Assembly (NCBI GenBank): GCA_964559135.1
Contig: CAZLGG010000016.1
Coordinates: 1 to 50,886 of the forward strand
Reading direction: 5' to 3'
Source: DRQF01 sp964559135
Lineage (GTDB): Bacteria > Planctomycetota > GCA-002687715 > DRQF01
DNA: 50,886 bases
The notes under the pieces were generated by a model that worked only from the letters and a program-made list of their open reading frames with translations, ran no database searches and was not told the DNA's origin. The translations under genes were made by a program, and so were the position numbers. Position 1 is the stretch's first letter. Each line of letters begins with the position of its first letter. Positions 16,264 through 24,943 of this stretch are shown piece after piece.

Positions 16264-17172
16264 ATGTATGAGGAATGGTTCGGTTTTTCGCGGCCGCCCT
16301 TCAACAACACGCCGGATACGAGCTTCTACTTTCCGAGTGAGAGGCACAACGAGGCTCTGGCTCAGTTGATGTACACCGTGGGACAGCGAAAGGGTTTCGC
16401 TGTCCTGACCGGAGAGATCGGCGCCGGGAAAACGACCGTGTGCCGGAGTCTTCTGAGGGAGCTCGAGGAGGACGGCGCATCGACTGCGCTGGTGACGAAT
16501 CCCCGATTGAACGGGGTGCAGCTCCTCTACACCGTGGCTCGGGAATTCGGACTCGAGCTTCCCGATGCCCGCGTGGACAGGCTGGCGATCATGGACGCCA
16601 TCAACGAGTTCCTCATCGAAATGCTCGCCCAGGATCGCAACGTCGTTCTCGTGATCGACGAGGCGCAGAACCTCCCTCTCGCCACGATGGAAGAGGTGCG
16701 GCTGATCAGCAACCTCGAGACCGAGCGGGAGAAACTCATCCAGATACTCCTTCTGGGCCAGCCGGAATTGCGTCAGAAGCTGGCTCATCCCAGCCTGGTG
16801 CAGCTTCGCCAGAGAATCGTGATGAGGTATCACCTCGAAGCTCTCGGCGAGCGAGAGATGCTGGAGTATATCCAGCATCGAATGCGGGTGGCCGGGTCTC
16901 ACCATGCCGCGAGATTCTCGAGTCGGGCCATTCACATCATCTTTCGATACAGCCATGGGATTCCTCGGCTGGTCAATCTGGTTTGCGATCGGGCCTTTTT
17001 GGTCGCGTTCACCGAGGAGACCCACAAGATCACGAGTCAGGTGGTGATCACGGCCATCAAGGAGATCGAGGGCCCGGAATGGTCGTTCAAGCAGACGGCC
17101 CTCCAGGAGGAAAAGGCGCGGAAAAAGAAGTCGTTCTTGCGACTTCCCTTCTTCGCGGATCGAACACGATGA
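16264..17172 (+). CDS. ExeA/GspA-like secretion ATPase of exopolysaccharide locus
   Basis: A 302-residue AAA ATPase starting MYEEWFGFSRPPFNNTPD, the typical opening of ExeA-type and exosortase-locus ATPases. Walker A is GEIGAGKTT (50-58) and Walker B VVLVIDEAQ with Asp132-Glu133; a sensor-like GQPELRQKL follows near 170. Both ATP motifs are intact, unlike the BY-kinase homologue encoded next. No membrane helix is seen, so it is probably cytoplasmic, at the inner face of the export machine. The exact role in polymer export has not, to my knowledge, been settled for the family. It sits 6 nt after the chain-length gene. Confidence 0.87.
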   Translation: MYEEWFGFSRPPFNNTPDTSFYFPSERHNEALAQLMYTVGQRKGFAVLTGEIGAGKTTVCRSLLRELEEDGASTALVTNPRLNGVQLLYTVAREFGLELPDARVDRLAIMDAINEFLIEMLAQDRNVVLVIDEAQNLPLATMEEVRLISNLETEREKLIQILLLGQPELRQKLAHPSLVQLRQRIVMRYHLEALGEREMLEYIQHRMRVAGSHHAARFSSRAIHIIFRYSHGIPRLVNLVCDRAFLVAFTEETHKITSQVVITAIKEIEGPEWSFKQTALQEEKARKKKSFLRLPFFADRTR

Positions 17173-17248
17173 ATCGGGCGAAGGAAAGATTCGTGCCGCT
17201 GCCGATAGAAGTCGTCAGGGGACGTTCGCCAAGACGAGGGCACTGAGC

Positions 17249-18184
17249 ATGGGACGGATACACGACGCGCTCAAAAAAGCCGAACGGGAGCGAGCCCGAA
17301 AGCGGTCCGAGGCCTCCGGTGCAGCCGAAAGCGGTGGCACCTCGTCGAGCAATGTGGTTCGAGCTCCCAAGGCGCCGAGGAGTTCCCCGCCGCCCGCTGC
17401 CCCCGAGCCAATCCGAGAGGCTCCGGCGTCGCCGCCGCGATCCAAGGAGAAGAAGGCGGCTCCCGCGGGTCGTGTGGCCCAGGTGTTGAGCCGAGTCACC
17501 GAATCCGTGCCCACGATGGGGGGGGTGAACCAGTTCGCCGACGCCCTGCTCTCCTGGCATTCTCCCGCGGACTTTCGCAGCGAACAATTCCGTTCGATCC
17601 GCACCAATCTCTCCGTTCTGGACCCTTCTCCGGAAATCCTCGCGTTGACGAGCGCAGTCGCCCACGAAGGTGTGGCGATCGTCGCCGCGAATCTGGCCGT
17701 GTGTTTCGCCGAGGGCGGCAACGAGAACGTGCTCATCGTGGACGCCAACTTGCGCTCTCCCGAAGTCGAGTCGATCTTCGGGCTCACCCGTGACAATCCG
17801 GGCCTCAGCCAGGTCCTCGCCGACCGCGCGCCTCCAGAAGAAGTCGTTCGCCCCACGGGAGTCGACGGTTTGTCCATTGTTCCGGCGGGTTCGCCCGTCG
17901 CCAATCCCGGCGGATTGATCACGGGACTCCGCGTTGCGCGGGCCCTGACTACATGGAGGAGCGCGTTTGATCGAGTCCTCATCGTCACGCCGCCCGTGTC
18001 GGTGGCCAGCGACGCATCGGTCGTCGGTCATGAGGCGGACGGAGTCCTCTTCGTGGTCAAGCTGGGCGGCACGCCGCGACGGATGACGGAGCGTGCGATC
18101 GATTCCCTCGATATGACCGGAGTTCGACTGGTGGGTTGCGTCCTCACGAATGCGGACCGGGCGGACGCTCTCGACAGCGTCTAA
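17249..18184 (+). CDS. Degenerate BY-kinase (CpsD-like) homologue, probable pseudokinase
   Basis: The 311-residue product has the N-terminal MGRIHDALKKAERERA helix and the EQFRSIRTNL block typical of bacterial tyrosine kinases in exosortase-type EPS loci, so its ancestry is clear. All nucleotide motifs are altered. In Walker A the canonical GEGKST reads GVAIV, with Val142, Ala143 and Ile144 replacing Lys, Ser and Thr. In Walker A' the second Asp of DAD is Asn167. In Walker B the Asp before TPP is Val246. There is no C-terminal tyrosine cluster, and the whole protein contains no tyrosine. The frame is intact and its codon use resembles its neighbours, so it appears maintained as a structural or regulatory partner of the Wzz-like protein. 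A Pro/Ala-rich linker spans about 35-75. Confidence 0.85.
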   Translation: MGRIHDALKKAERERARKRSEASGAAESGGTSSSNVVRAPKAPRSSPPPAAPEPIREAPASPPRSKEKKAAPAGRVAQVLSRVTESVPTMGGVNQFADALLSWHSPADFRSEQFRSIRTNLSVLDPSPEILALTSAVAHEGVAIVAANLAVCFAEGGNENVLIVDANLRSPEVESIFGLTRDNPGLSQVLADRAPPEEVVRPTGVDGLSIVPAGSPVANPGGLITGLRVARALTTWRSAFDRVLIVTPPVSVASDASVVGHEADGVLFVVKLGGTPRRMTERAIDSLDMTGVRLVGCVLTNADRADALDSV

Positions 18185-18188
18185 GGTC

Positions 18189-19385
18189 ATGCGCATCCTC
18201 TACCTCGTTCATCGAATTCCCTACCCGCCGGACAAGGGAGACAAGATCCGTTCATTCCGCTGGCTCTCCCATCTTGCCCGCAACCACGAGGTCCATTTGG
18301 TCACGCTTTTGGATGACGAGGGGGATCGCCCCCACGTGGCGGCGTTGGACCGCTATTGTCAAAGCGTCCACGTCGCTGTAATGCCGCGGTTGGCGTCCGG
18401 CATCTCGGCCGCCAGGCGACTTCTCGGGGGTGATCCTCTGTCTCTGGCATGGTTTCACCAAGCAGATTCGCAACGAGCCGTGGACGCCATACTGGCCAGG
18501 GAGAACATCGATGTCGCCCTGTGTTTCTCATCGACGACGGCCGAGTACTTGAAACACCACCCCTCGGTCCCCCGAGTCATGGACATGGTGGACGTGGACT
18601 CCTCCAAGTTCGCCAGCTACTCGGAGAGGGAGCGGCTTTTCCGGCGGCGTCTCTACGCCATGGAGGGGAAACGCCTCGCGGCCTACGAAGAGGAAATCGC
18701 GCGGGACTTCGACGCGACGGTCCTCTGCACGGAACCCGAAGCAGCCATGCTCCGAGTTCGCGTGCCCGAGGCTCGGGTCGACGTCATCGGAAATGGAGTC
18801 GATCTGCCCTCATCGAGCCTCATTCCCGCGGAGCGCTCGGAGCCGCGCTTGCTTTTCATCGGCGCCATGGACTATTTGCCGAACATCGATGCCGTCGTTT
18901 TCGCGGCGAAGGAGGTTCTGCCTCGGATTCGCAAGAGCGTTCCCGGGGCGAACTTTCACATCGTGGGACGCAATCCGACCCGCGACGTCGTCGAACTCGG
19001 CAGCCTTCCCGGCGTCGAGGTCCACGGTGCCGTGGACAGCCTCGAGCCTCACTTGGCCGCGGCCGCCGCGGCGCTGATTCCGTTGCGGATCGCACGCGGA
19101 ATCCAGAACAAGGTCCTCGAGGCGATGGCCTGGGAACTCCCCGTGGTGACGACGCCCAAGATTCTCTCGTCGCTTGGAGCCGTGCGGGGGAAGCATCTCG
19201 AAGTGGGGGAGACCGCGGACGCCCTGGCCCATGCCGCGATCAATGTCCTCGAGAATCGTGAGGCCGCTCGGTCGATGGGCGCGGCGGCGCGCCGCTTCGT
19301 TGCGGATCGATTCGAATGGCGATCCTGCGAGACAGCCATGGAGAGGCTCCTCGAGGAGTGCGCAGCCGCGGAGGCCTGCTCATGA
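18189..19385 (+). CDS. Exosortase-locus glycosyltransferase (stp1-like, GT4 fold)
   Basis: A 398-residue retaining glycosyltransferase. The opening MRILYLVHRIPYPPDKGDK is a hallmark of the sugar transferases known as stp1 in exosortase-A-associated EPS loci. The C-terminal half has a GT-B nucleotide-sugar domain: RLLFIGAMDYLPNIDAV, then PLRIARGIQNKVLEAMAWELPVVTT near 305-330 with the conserved acidic residue. ATG 18189 lies 4 nt after the pseudokinase stop and begins at the conserved first strand. An upstream GTG is in the previous gene and unlikely. The next glycosyltransferase overlaps by ATGA. Donor and linkage cannot be deduced. Confidence 0.85.
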   Translation: MRILYLVHRIPYPPDKGDKIRSFRWLSHLARNHEVHLVTLLDDEGDRPHVAALDRYCQSVHVAVMPRLASGISAARRLLGGDPLSLAWFHQADSQRAVDAILARENIDVALCFSSTTAEYLKHHPSVPRVMDMVDVDSSKFASYSERERLFRRRLYAMEGKRLAAYEEEIARDFDATVLCTEPEAAMLRVRVPEARVDVIGNGVDLPSSSLIPAERSEPRLLFIGAMDYLPNIDAVVFAAKEVLPRIRKSVPGANFHIVGRNPTRDVVELGSLPGVEVHGAVDSLEPHLAAAAAALIPLRIARGIQNKVLEAMAWELPVVTTPKILSSLGAVRGKHLEVGETADALAHAAINVLENREAARSMGAAARRFVADRFEWRSCETAMERLLEECAAAEACS

Positions 19386-20506
19386 CCCTTCGCGTCGTCC
19401 ATCTCGTTACGTCCTTCGACACCGGCGGGCTTCAGAACGGGATCGTCAACCTGATCAACAATTCCGATCCCAATCGGGTGGAACATGTCGTCCTCTCGAT
19501 GTGGTCCGAGACGGGCCTGGCCGAGAGGTTGAACGTGGGAGAGGTGCGTTCGCTCGGGCTCGGGCGGGGACGCGTGCCGCACGCGTGGCGGCGGGTGGCC
19601 GAGGAACTGAAGGATCTGTCGCCTCATGTGCTCCACACGAGGAACTGGGGGACCTACCCGGATGGAGTCCGCGCCGCGCGCGCCGCCGGCGTGAAGGCGT
19701 GCGTCCACGGATTCCATGGGCGCGACGTTCACAACGCGCGAGGCGAGATCCTGCGACGGCGGGTCCTCGGACGCCTGCTGGCGTTTCGAACGAGCCGAAT
19801 CGTCACTCTCACCCCCACGATGAAACGGGAGTATGTCAGGGACTTCCGCGTGCCCGCGAAAATGATCGAGATCATCCCGAACGGCATCGACTTGGGACGT
19901 GTCGCCGAACATGAGGCCGACGAGGCGCTGAGGTCCTCGTTCACGGTTTCTGCCGTGGGGCGTCTCGATCCCGTCAAGAACTTCTCCCTTCTCATTCGCG
20001 CCTTTCACGGGTGCCGTCATCGCGCGGCGACGGATCGACTCGTGATCGCCGGTGACGGACCGGAGCGGAGTCGCCTGGATGAGTTGGTTCGCGAGCTTGA
20101 TCTCGGCTCGGCGGTCGAGTTCCTGGGAATGCGGAAGGACGTCCCCTCCGTCCTGAAAGCGGCGGATGTCTTCGTCCAACCCTCCATCTACGAGGGTATG
20201 TCGAACACCCTCGTCGAAGCGATGGCCTGCGGAGTGCCGGTCGTCGCCACGGACGTGGGCGGGAATGCGGACGTGGTCGGTCGCGATGGCGAGGGCATTC
20301 TCGTCCCGTCCGACGACGTGGAGGCTCTGGGGAGCGTGCTCGAACGATTGCGCGCAAATCCCGGCGAGCGTCGTCGTCTCGGAGCGGCGGGGCGCGAGCG
20401 CGTGACGGAGAGGTTCGCGCTGGACCGGATGGTGGAGCGGTATACGTCCCTTTACGAAGAGGTCGTGGAGAGCGCCGTGGGGCGCCCGGTCATGGGGGGG
20501 CGATAG
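19382..20506 (+). CDS. Exosortase-locus glycosyltransferase (stp2-like, GT4)
   Basis: A 374-residue GT-B enzyme beginning MTLRVVHLVTSFDTGGLQNG, which resembles the stp2 glycosyltransferases of exosortase-A EPS loci. Motifs include HTRNWGTYPDG near residue 82, IIPNGIDL, SAVGRLDPVKN (about 181-191), VIAGDGPERSRL, and the EX7E-type block PSIYEGMSNTLVEAMACGVPVVA near 267-289. ATG 19382 overlaps the previous stop by 4 nt; the longer frame from 19316 is only overlap with the upstream gene. The stop codon directly abuts the ATG of the ligase/polymerase gene. It is expected to add one sugar of the repeat unit on the cytoplasmic side. Confidence 0.88.
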   Translation: MTLRVVHLVTSFDTGGLQNGIVNLINNSDPNRVEHVVLSMWSETGLAERLNVGEVRSLGLGRGRVPHAWRRVAEELKDLSPHVLHTRNWGTYPDGVRAARAAGVKACVHGFHGRDVHNARGEILRRRVLGRLLAFRTSRIVTLTPTMKREYVRDFRVPAKMIEIIPNGIDLGRVAEHEADEALRSSFTVSAVGRLDPVKNFSLLIRAFHGCRHRAATDRLVIAGDGPERSRLDELVRELDLGSAVEFLGMRKDVPSVLKAADVFVQPSIYEGMSNTLVEAMACGVPVVATDVGGNADVVGRDGEGILVPSDDVEALGSVLERLRANPGERRRLGAAGRERVTERFALDRMVERYTSLYEEVVESAVGRPVMGGR

Positions 20507-21865
20507 ATGTCACTGCGCTTTGCGGTCATGCTCCTCATCGTCCCGATCCTCATGATCGTGGCCCTCAGGAAACCGCTCTGGGGCGTCTATTCCACGATGC
20601 TGCTCTACTATTTCCGCCCGGGCGTGTGGCAGCAGCCGAGTTGGTGGCAGCCCGTCTACTGGATCACGCTCTGCACCATCGCCGGGTGGGCGATGAAGGC
20701 CAGGGACATCAGAATTACACCCTCTCTCGTCGTCTCGGGCCTGTTGCTGCTCGGCATGCTGGTCTCCAGCGCAACGGCGCGTGTCAGTCCCGACGCGTCA
20801 TATGACACGACCGTCATCATTTTGAAGCTCGTCATCGTCCAGTTTCTCGTGATCCAGCTCTTCAGACATCTGAAGGACGTGGAGTACTTCCTCTGGGCGA
20901 ACATCCTTTTCAACCTGTGGACCCTCAAGTCGGTCGTGATCATCACGCTGGGTTCCGGCGACGCCGCAAGAGCAAATGTGTCCGCGGCCCAGGGTGGAGG
21001 CTCCAACTACCTCGCCATGACATTCGTGATGGCCCTGCCGTTGCTCTATTTCCGGTTTCTCTACGGAAAGAAATGGGAAAAACGGTTCGCGATAGCGCTC
21101 ACTCCACTTTTGCTCCTGGCCATCACCGGAACGGGTTCCCGCGGCGGCGTGTTGACCCTTGCGATGATCTTCTTCTTTCTCGTGGTCCGATCGCGTCGCG
21201 TGATGCTCGGCGCCGGGACGGCGTTGCTCTTCGTGGCGATGTTCGTGGCCATCACTCCCGAGGCGAAATGGGAGCGCTACAAGACGATCTTCGCCGGCAA
21301 GGAGGACCGGGGTTTCGCGGCCCAAAGCCGCATCGAGCTCTGGAAGGCCGGATGGACGATGTTCAAGGAGTCGCCCATCACCGGTGTCGGGCACGACAAC
21401 TTCCAGATCCTCTCGCCCCGGTATACGGGCTTTTTTGCGGGCGACACGCCGCGCCCGTACGACCCGGCCCTGGAAGGAGTCAAGGGCTACACCGGGTTCG
21501 TCTGTCACAACACGTTCATTCAGGCCTTGGCCGAGGGAGGATTGATCGGTGCGATTCCGTTCTTCCTTCTCTTCGTGATGTACTTCGTGAATTGCTATTC
21601 CGTCCGCAGGATTCACCTGCCGGAGGAGCTGCGATTGCGCGTCTGGATCACGAGTCAGGTCATGGAGGCCAGCATGTGGGCCTTCATCATTGCATCGGTG
21701 TTCGGCAGCCACTTCAAGATCGATTTCTTGTGGTGGTACTTCGGGGCATCCACGGCCCTCGTGTTGGTCGTGAAGGATTTGGCGAGACGGCGGCAGCCCG
21801 CCGTCGGCCCCTCTGCCGTTCGAACGCGTCCATGGGCGTCCTCGTCGCCCTCTCTGGAGTCCTGA
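20507..21865 (+). CDS. O-antigen ligase/polymerase-like membrane protein (exosortase-A-associated type)
   Basis: A 452-residue polytopic protein with about ten hydrophobic helices. It has the Wzy_C features: GTGSRGG (208-214) before a helix, then the large extracytoplasmic loop containing RIELWKAGWTMFKESP (275-290), GVGHDNF and CHNTFIQALAEGGLIG (333-348), with the conserved His. The early MLLYYFRPGVWQQP segment resembles the probable O-glycosylation ligases of exosortase-A loci. It would polymerise repeat units or ligate glycan to an acceptor in the periplasm. The gene abuts the stp2-like gene with no spacing, and the asparagine-synthase-type gene follows after 4 nt. Polymerase versus ligase cannot be separated by sequence. 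Confidence 0.85.
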   Translation: MSLRFAVMLLIVPILMIVALRKPLWGVYSTMLLYYFRPGVWQQPSWWQPVYWITLCTIAGWAMKARDIRITPSLVVSGLLLLGMLVSSATARVSPDASYDTTVIILKLVIVQFLVIQLFRHLKDVEYFLWANILFNLWTLKSVVIITLGSGDAARANVSAAQGGGSNYLAMTFVMALPLLYFRFLYGKKWEKRFAIALTPLLLLAITGTGSRGGVLTLAMIFFFLVVRSRRVMLGAGTALLFVAMFVAITPEAKWERYKTIFAGKEDRGFAAQSRIELWKAGWTMFKESPITGVGHDNFQILSPRYTGFFAGDTPRPYDPALEGVKGYTGFVCHNTFIQALAEGGLIGAIPFFLLFVMYFVNCYSVRRIHLPEELRLRVWITSQVMEASMWAFIIASVFGSHFKIDFLWWYFGASTALVLVVKDLARRRQPAVGPSAVRTRPWASSSPSLES

Positions 21866-21869
21866 CCCC

Positions 21870-23759
21870 GTGTGCGGGATCGCTGGCGTCGTCGCTCCCG
21901 CGGGGCGTCTGGCGAAAAGTCGCGTCGAGGTCGAGAAGATGTGCCGGGCTCTGGAGCTTCGCGGCCCCGATGGAATCACACAAAAGAGCTATGGCGGTGT
22001 CGTTCTCGGGCATGCCCGGCTGGCGATCATCGACCTCGAGACGGGCGACCAGCCCCAAGGGAATGCCGACGATGCGATCGTCACCGTGGTCAACGGAGAG
22101 ATCTACAACTACGTCGAGCTCCGGCGCGACCTGGAAGCCCAGGGTGTTCGATTCAGGACGCAGTCCGACGTCGAGGTCATCCCGTATCTCTACGAGCGGC
22201 ACGGCCTCGACTTCGTGGATCATCTGCGCGGCATGTTCGCCATCGCGCTCATGGACAGAAGGAACGAACGTCTCGTTCTCGTTCGCGATCGGTTGGGGAA
22301 AAAGCCCGTCTATTGGACCGAAATGGGCGGGCGCTTCCTATTCGCGAGCGAGCTGAAGGCTCTTCTCACCGTTCCGGACCTGCCCCGAGACGTCGACCCT
22401 CGGGCGGTGGATGCGTTCTTCACGTTTCAGTACATCCCCGCGCCGCTGACCGTCTTCCGGAACGTCAGCAAGCTCCCGGCGGCTCACCTCCTTGTGCGTG
22501 ATGCCGCTGGAATCCGCATTCGGGAGTACTGGCGACCTCCGACGGAGGACTCCTTGACGGACGAGGCGACGGCCCTCGAGCGCATCGACGCGACCCTGCA
22601 CGAGGCGACGCGTATCCGACTCCGCTCCGACGTTCCCGTGGGAGTCTTCCTCTCGGGGGGCATCGATTCCGGGTTGGTGGTCGAGAAGGCGCAGTCTCTT
22701 TCGCCCCGGCCTTTGAAGGCCACGACGATCATCTTTTCCGACGATGACGCCGCGGAGATGGACCGCATAGGACGACTGGCGAGCCGGCTCGGGCTCGCCC
22801 ACGAGAAAAAGCGGATGTCCGAGGACGTGCTGAGCGTGCTCGACGCGGTGACGTCCTATCTGGACGAACCGTTCGGGGACTCCAGCGCGCTCCCCAGTTT
22901 CATGGTCTCGCGGGCCACACGAAGCGAGGTGAAAGTGGCTCTTTCGGGCGACGGCGGCGATGAGACCTTCGGTGGATACGCATGGCGATACGGCCAGAAC
23001 CTGGCGATCGATCGGGTTCGAGCGCATCTTTCGCCATCGCTTCGACGCGTGGTCGGCGCCGTGGCTCGCGCCTACCCGAAACTGGATGGTTTTCCCAAGC
23101 CTCTGCGCTTGAAGTGGGGACTGCGCAACCTCTCCGTCTCTCCGGAGGAGGCCTATTTCCTCGACATGTCGATTTTTCGTCCGGAGGACAAACAGGATCT
23201 CTATGGGAGCGACTTTCGTTCCTCGTTGGGCAATTGGTCGGCCCGCCTCCTCATGGAGGATCGATTCCGCGATGCCGGCGACGGGGATCTTCTCCGCCGT
23301 CTCCTGCATGTGGATCTGAAGAGTTATCTCGCGGACGGCGTCCTCACGAAAGTGGACCGCATGAGCATGGCGAATTCCCTGGAGGTTCGATCTCCCCTGT
23401 TGGACCAGGAGATGGTGAACTTGGCGTTCCGCATTCCCGCTGAGCTGAAGATGCAGGGGAAGCAATCCAAGTATTTGCTTCGAAAACTGGCGGAGAGGAA
23501 ACTTGGGCATGATTGGGCGGGAGCACCAAAGCGCGGGTTCGCGCCGCCGCTCGCCGGCTGGATGCGAGAGGATCTGGCTGATGTCTTCCGAGATCGTGTG
23601 CTCGGGGCACGGGGGGGCCTCGAGAGTTTCTTGAATCTCTCAGTCCTCGCGCGCCGCTTCGAGGCCCATCGGCGGGGGCAGCGGGATCATGCTCGCATTC
23701 TTTGGCTGGCACTCGTCTTCGCGACCTGGTTGGAACGATTCGGACGAAGAGCGTCATGA
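21870..23759 (+). CDS. asnB: Asparagine synthase (glutamine-hydrolysing)-type amidotransferase of EPS locus
   Basis: A 629-residue class-II amidotransferase starting MCGIAGVVAP with catalytic Cys2, with RGPDG (31-35) and VNGEIYN (74-80), followed by a synthetase domain with the ATP pyrophosphatase loop LSGGIDSG (261-268) and SGDGGDETFGGY. It starts at a GTG, where the first codons give the required Met-Cys. Members in exosortase-associated EPS loci are thought to amidate a sugar acid or other polymer component rather than free aspartate. With uronate-forming genes upstream, a hexuronamide product is plausible, but ordinary asparagine synthesis cannot be excluded. The downstream glycosyltransferase overlaps by ATGA. 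Confidence 0.88.
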   Translation: MCGIAGVVAPAGRLAKSRVEVEKMCRALELRGPDGITQKSYGGVVLGHARLAIIDLETGDQPQGNADDAIVTVVNGEIYNYVELRRDLEAQGVRFRTQSDVEVIPYLYERHGLDFVDHLRGMFAIALMDRRNERLVLVRDRLGKKPVYWTEMGGRFLFASELKALLTVPDLPRDVDPRAVDAFFTFQYIPAPLTVFRNVSKLPAAHLLVRDAAGIRIREYWRPPTEDSLTDEATALERIDATLHEATRIRLRSDVPVGVFLSGGIDSGLVVEKAQSLSPRPLKATTIIFSDDDAAEMDRIGRLASRLGLAHEKKRMSEDVLSVLDAVTSYLDEPFGDSSALPSFMVSRATRSEVKVALSGDGGDETFGGYAWRYGQNLAIDRVRAHLSPSLRRVVGAVARAYPKLDGFPKPLRLKWGLRNLSVSPEEAYFLDMSIFRPEDKQDLYGSDFRSSLGNWSARLLMEDRFRDAGDGDLLRRLLHVDLKSYLADGVLTKVDRMSMANSLEVRSPLLDQEMVNLAFRIPAELKMQGKQSKYLLRKLAERKLGHDWAGAPKRGFAPPLAGWMREDLADVFRDRVLGARGGLESFLNLSVLARRFEAHRRGQRDHARILWLALVFATWLERFGRRAS

Positions 23760-24943
23760 ACGTCCTTTCGCTCAGCACGATTTTTCCCTCCGCCGTCGCC
23801 CCGGCGCAGGGGGTTTTCATCAAGGAGCGTCTGAAGGGATTGATGTCTCGGCACGATGTGGAGGTCTGGCGGTGTCGCCCTTGGTCCCCGGGTCTTGGTT
23901 GGTTCCGGAAGGAGGCGAGACGTCCCTTTCCGGCGAAGGAAACGGTCGATGGCCTCCTCGTGCGCGACCTGCGTTTCCCCTATGTGCCGGGAGCCATGAA
24001 GACGTGGGACGGGCCAAGTCTGGCGAGGTCCGTGCTGCGCGCGCTTCGCGGATCGCATTTCCGGCCCGACCTCCTCGACGCCCACTTCGCCTACCCGGCC
24101 GGATATGCCGCCGTGCGCGTGGCCGAGCGATTGGGGATCCCTTCGGTGATCACTCTCAGGGGAACGTTTCCCAGCTATCTCGCCGATCGCAGGAGGGGGC
24201 GCATTCGCGAAGCTCTGCTGGGCGCCACCCGCGTCGTGGCGGTCTCGCAATCCCTGGCCGACGAGGCCCGGCGTCTCGTCGGTTCCGACCGCGACATGGA
24301 CTTCGACTGCCGGGTCGTCCCCAACGGCATCGATACCGGGCTCTTTCAGCCGGGGGACGCGACCGCGTCAGCGGCCAGGCTGGGACTTCCGCGTCGCCGC
24401 CCCGTCCTCCTCACCGTGGGGGGACTCGTCCCGAGGAAAGGGGCTCACCGAGTGATTCGCATTCTGCCGCGCCTTTTGGATCGGCATCCCGATCTGCTCT
24501 ATGTCCTCGTGGGAGGAGGAAGCGTCGAAGGCGATTTCCGCCGCGAGCTGGAGGCCTCGATCCGCGACCTCGGCCTCGAGCGCAGCATCCTCATCACGGG
24601 TGAGCGTCCCCACGAGGAACTCCCCGACTTTTACCGTGCGGCGGATGTCTTCGTCCTGTCGACGAGCAACGAGGGCTGGGCCAACGTGCTCCAGGAATCC
24701 CTCGCCTGCGGCACGCCGGTGGTCACGACCGACGTGGGCGGCAATAGGGACGTCGTCGGAGCCGAGGACCACGGGCTCGTCGTCCCCTTCGACGACGAGG
24801 ATGGACTGGCCGCGGCGATTCTCGAGGCGCTCGATCGGAACTGGAGTCGCGCGGCGATCTCGAAGTGGGGGCGTCGCCTGGATTGGGGCGACGTCGCTGT
24901 GAACGTCTCGGCTGTATTTGAGGAGGCCCTGCGTGAGTTCTGA
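23756..24943 (+). CDS. Family 4 glycosyltransferase
   Basis: A 395-residue GT-B protein. The N-terminal half has STIFPSAVAPAQGVFIKERL (about 6-25) and DAHFAYPAGYAA near 112-123, a pattern common in polysaccharide GT4 enzymes. The C-terminal half has VPNGIDTGLF, LLTVGGLVPRKGAHRVI (about 220-236), and STSNEGWANVLQESLACGTPVV near 302-323 with the conserved E-x7-E-like arrangement. ATG 23756 overlaps the amidotransferase stop by 4 nt; a longer reading begins inside that gene and lacks conservation. It likely adds a sugar to the lipid-linked repeat in the cytoplasm. Donor unknown. Confidence 0.88.
   Translation: MNVLSLSTIFPSAVAPAQGVFIKERLKGLMSRHDVEVWRCRPWSPGLGWFRKEARRPFPAKETVDGLLVRDLRFPYVPGAMKTWDGPSLARSVLRALRGSHFRPDLLDAHFAYPAGYAAVRVAERLGIPSVITLRGTFPSYLADRRRGRIREALLGATRVVAVSQSLADEARRLVGSDRDMDFDCRVVPNGIDTGLFQPGDATASAARLGLPRRRPVLLTVGGLVPRKGAHRVIRILPRLLDRHPDLLYVLVGGGSVEGDFRRELEASIRDLGLERSILITGERPHEELPDFYRAADVFVLSTSNEGWANVLQESLACGTPVVTTDVGGNRDVVGAEDHGLVVPFDDEDGLAAAILEALDRNWSRAAISKWGRRLDWGDVAVNVSAVFEEALREF

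Noticed and set aside
16440..17246. Arg/Gly-rich open frame overlapping the export ATPase gene
   Set aside because: Out of frame with an intact ATPase gene and of biased composition typical of a shadow frame.
17173..17248. Small gene between the ATPase and the kinase homologue
   Set aside because: The 76-nt spacer has no start with a ribosome site and no conserved frame.
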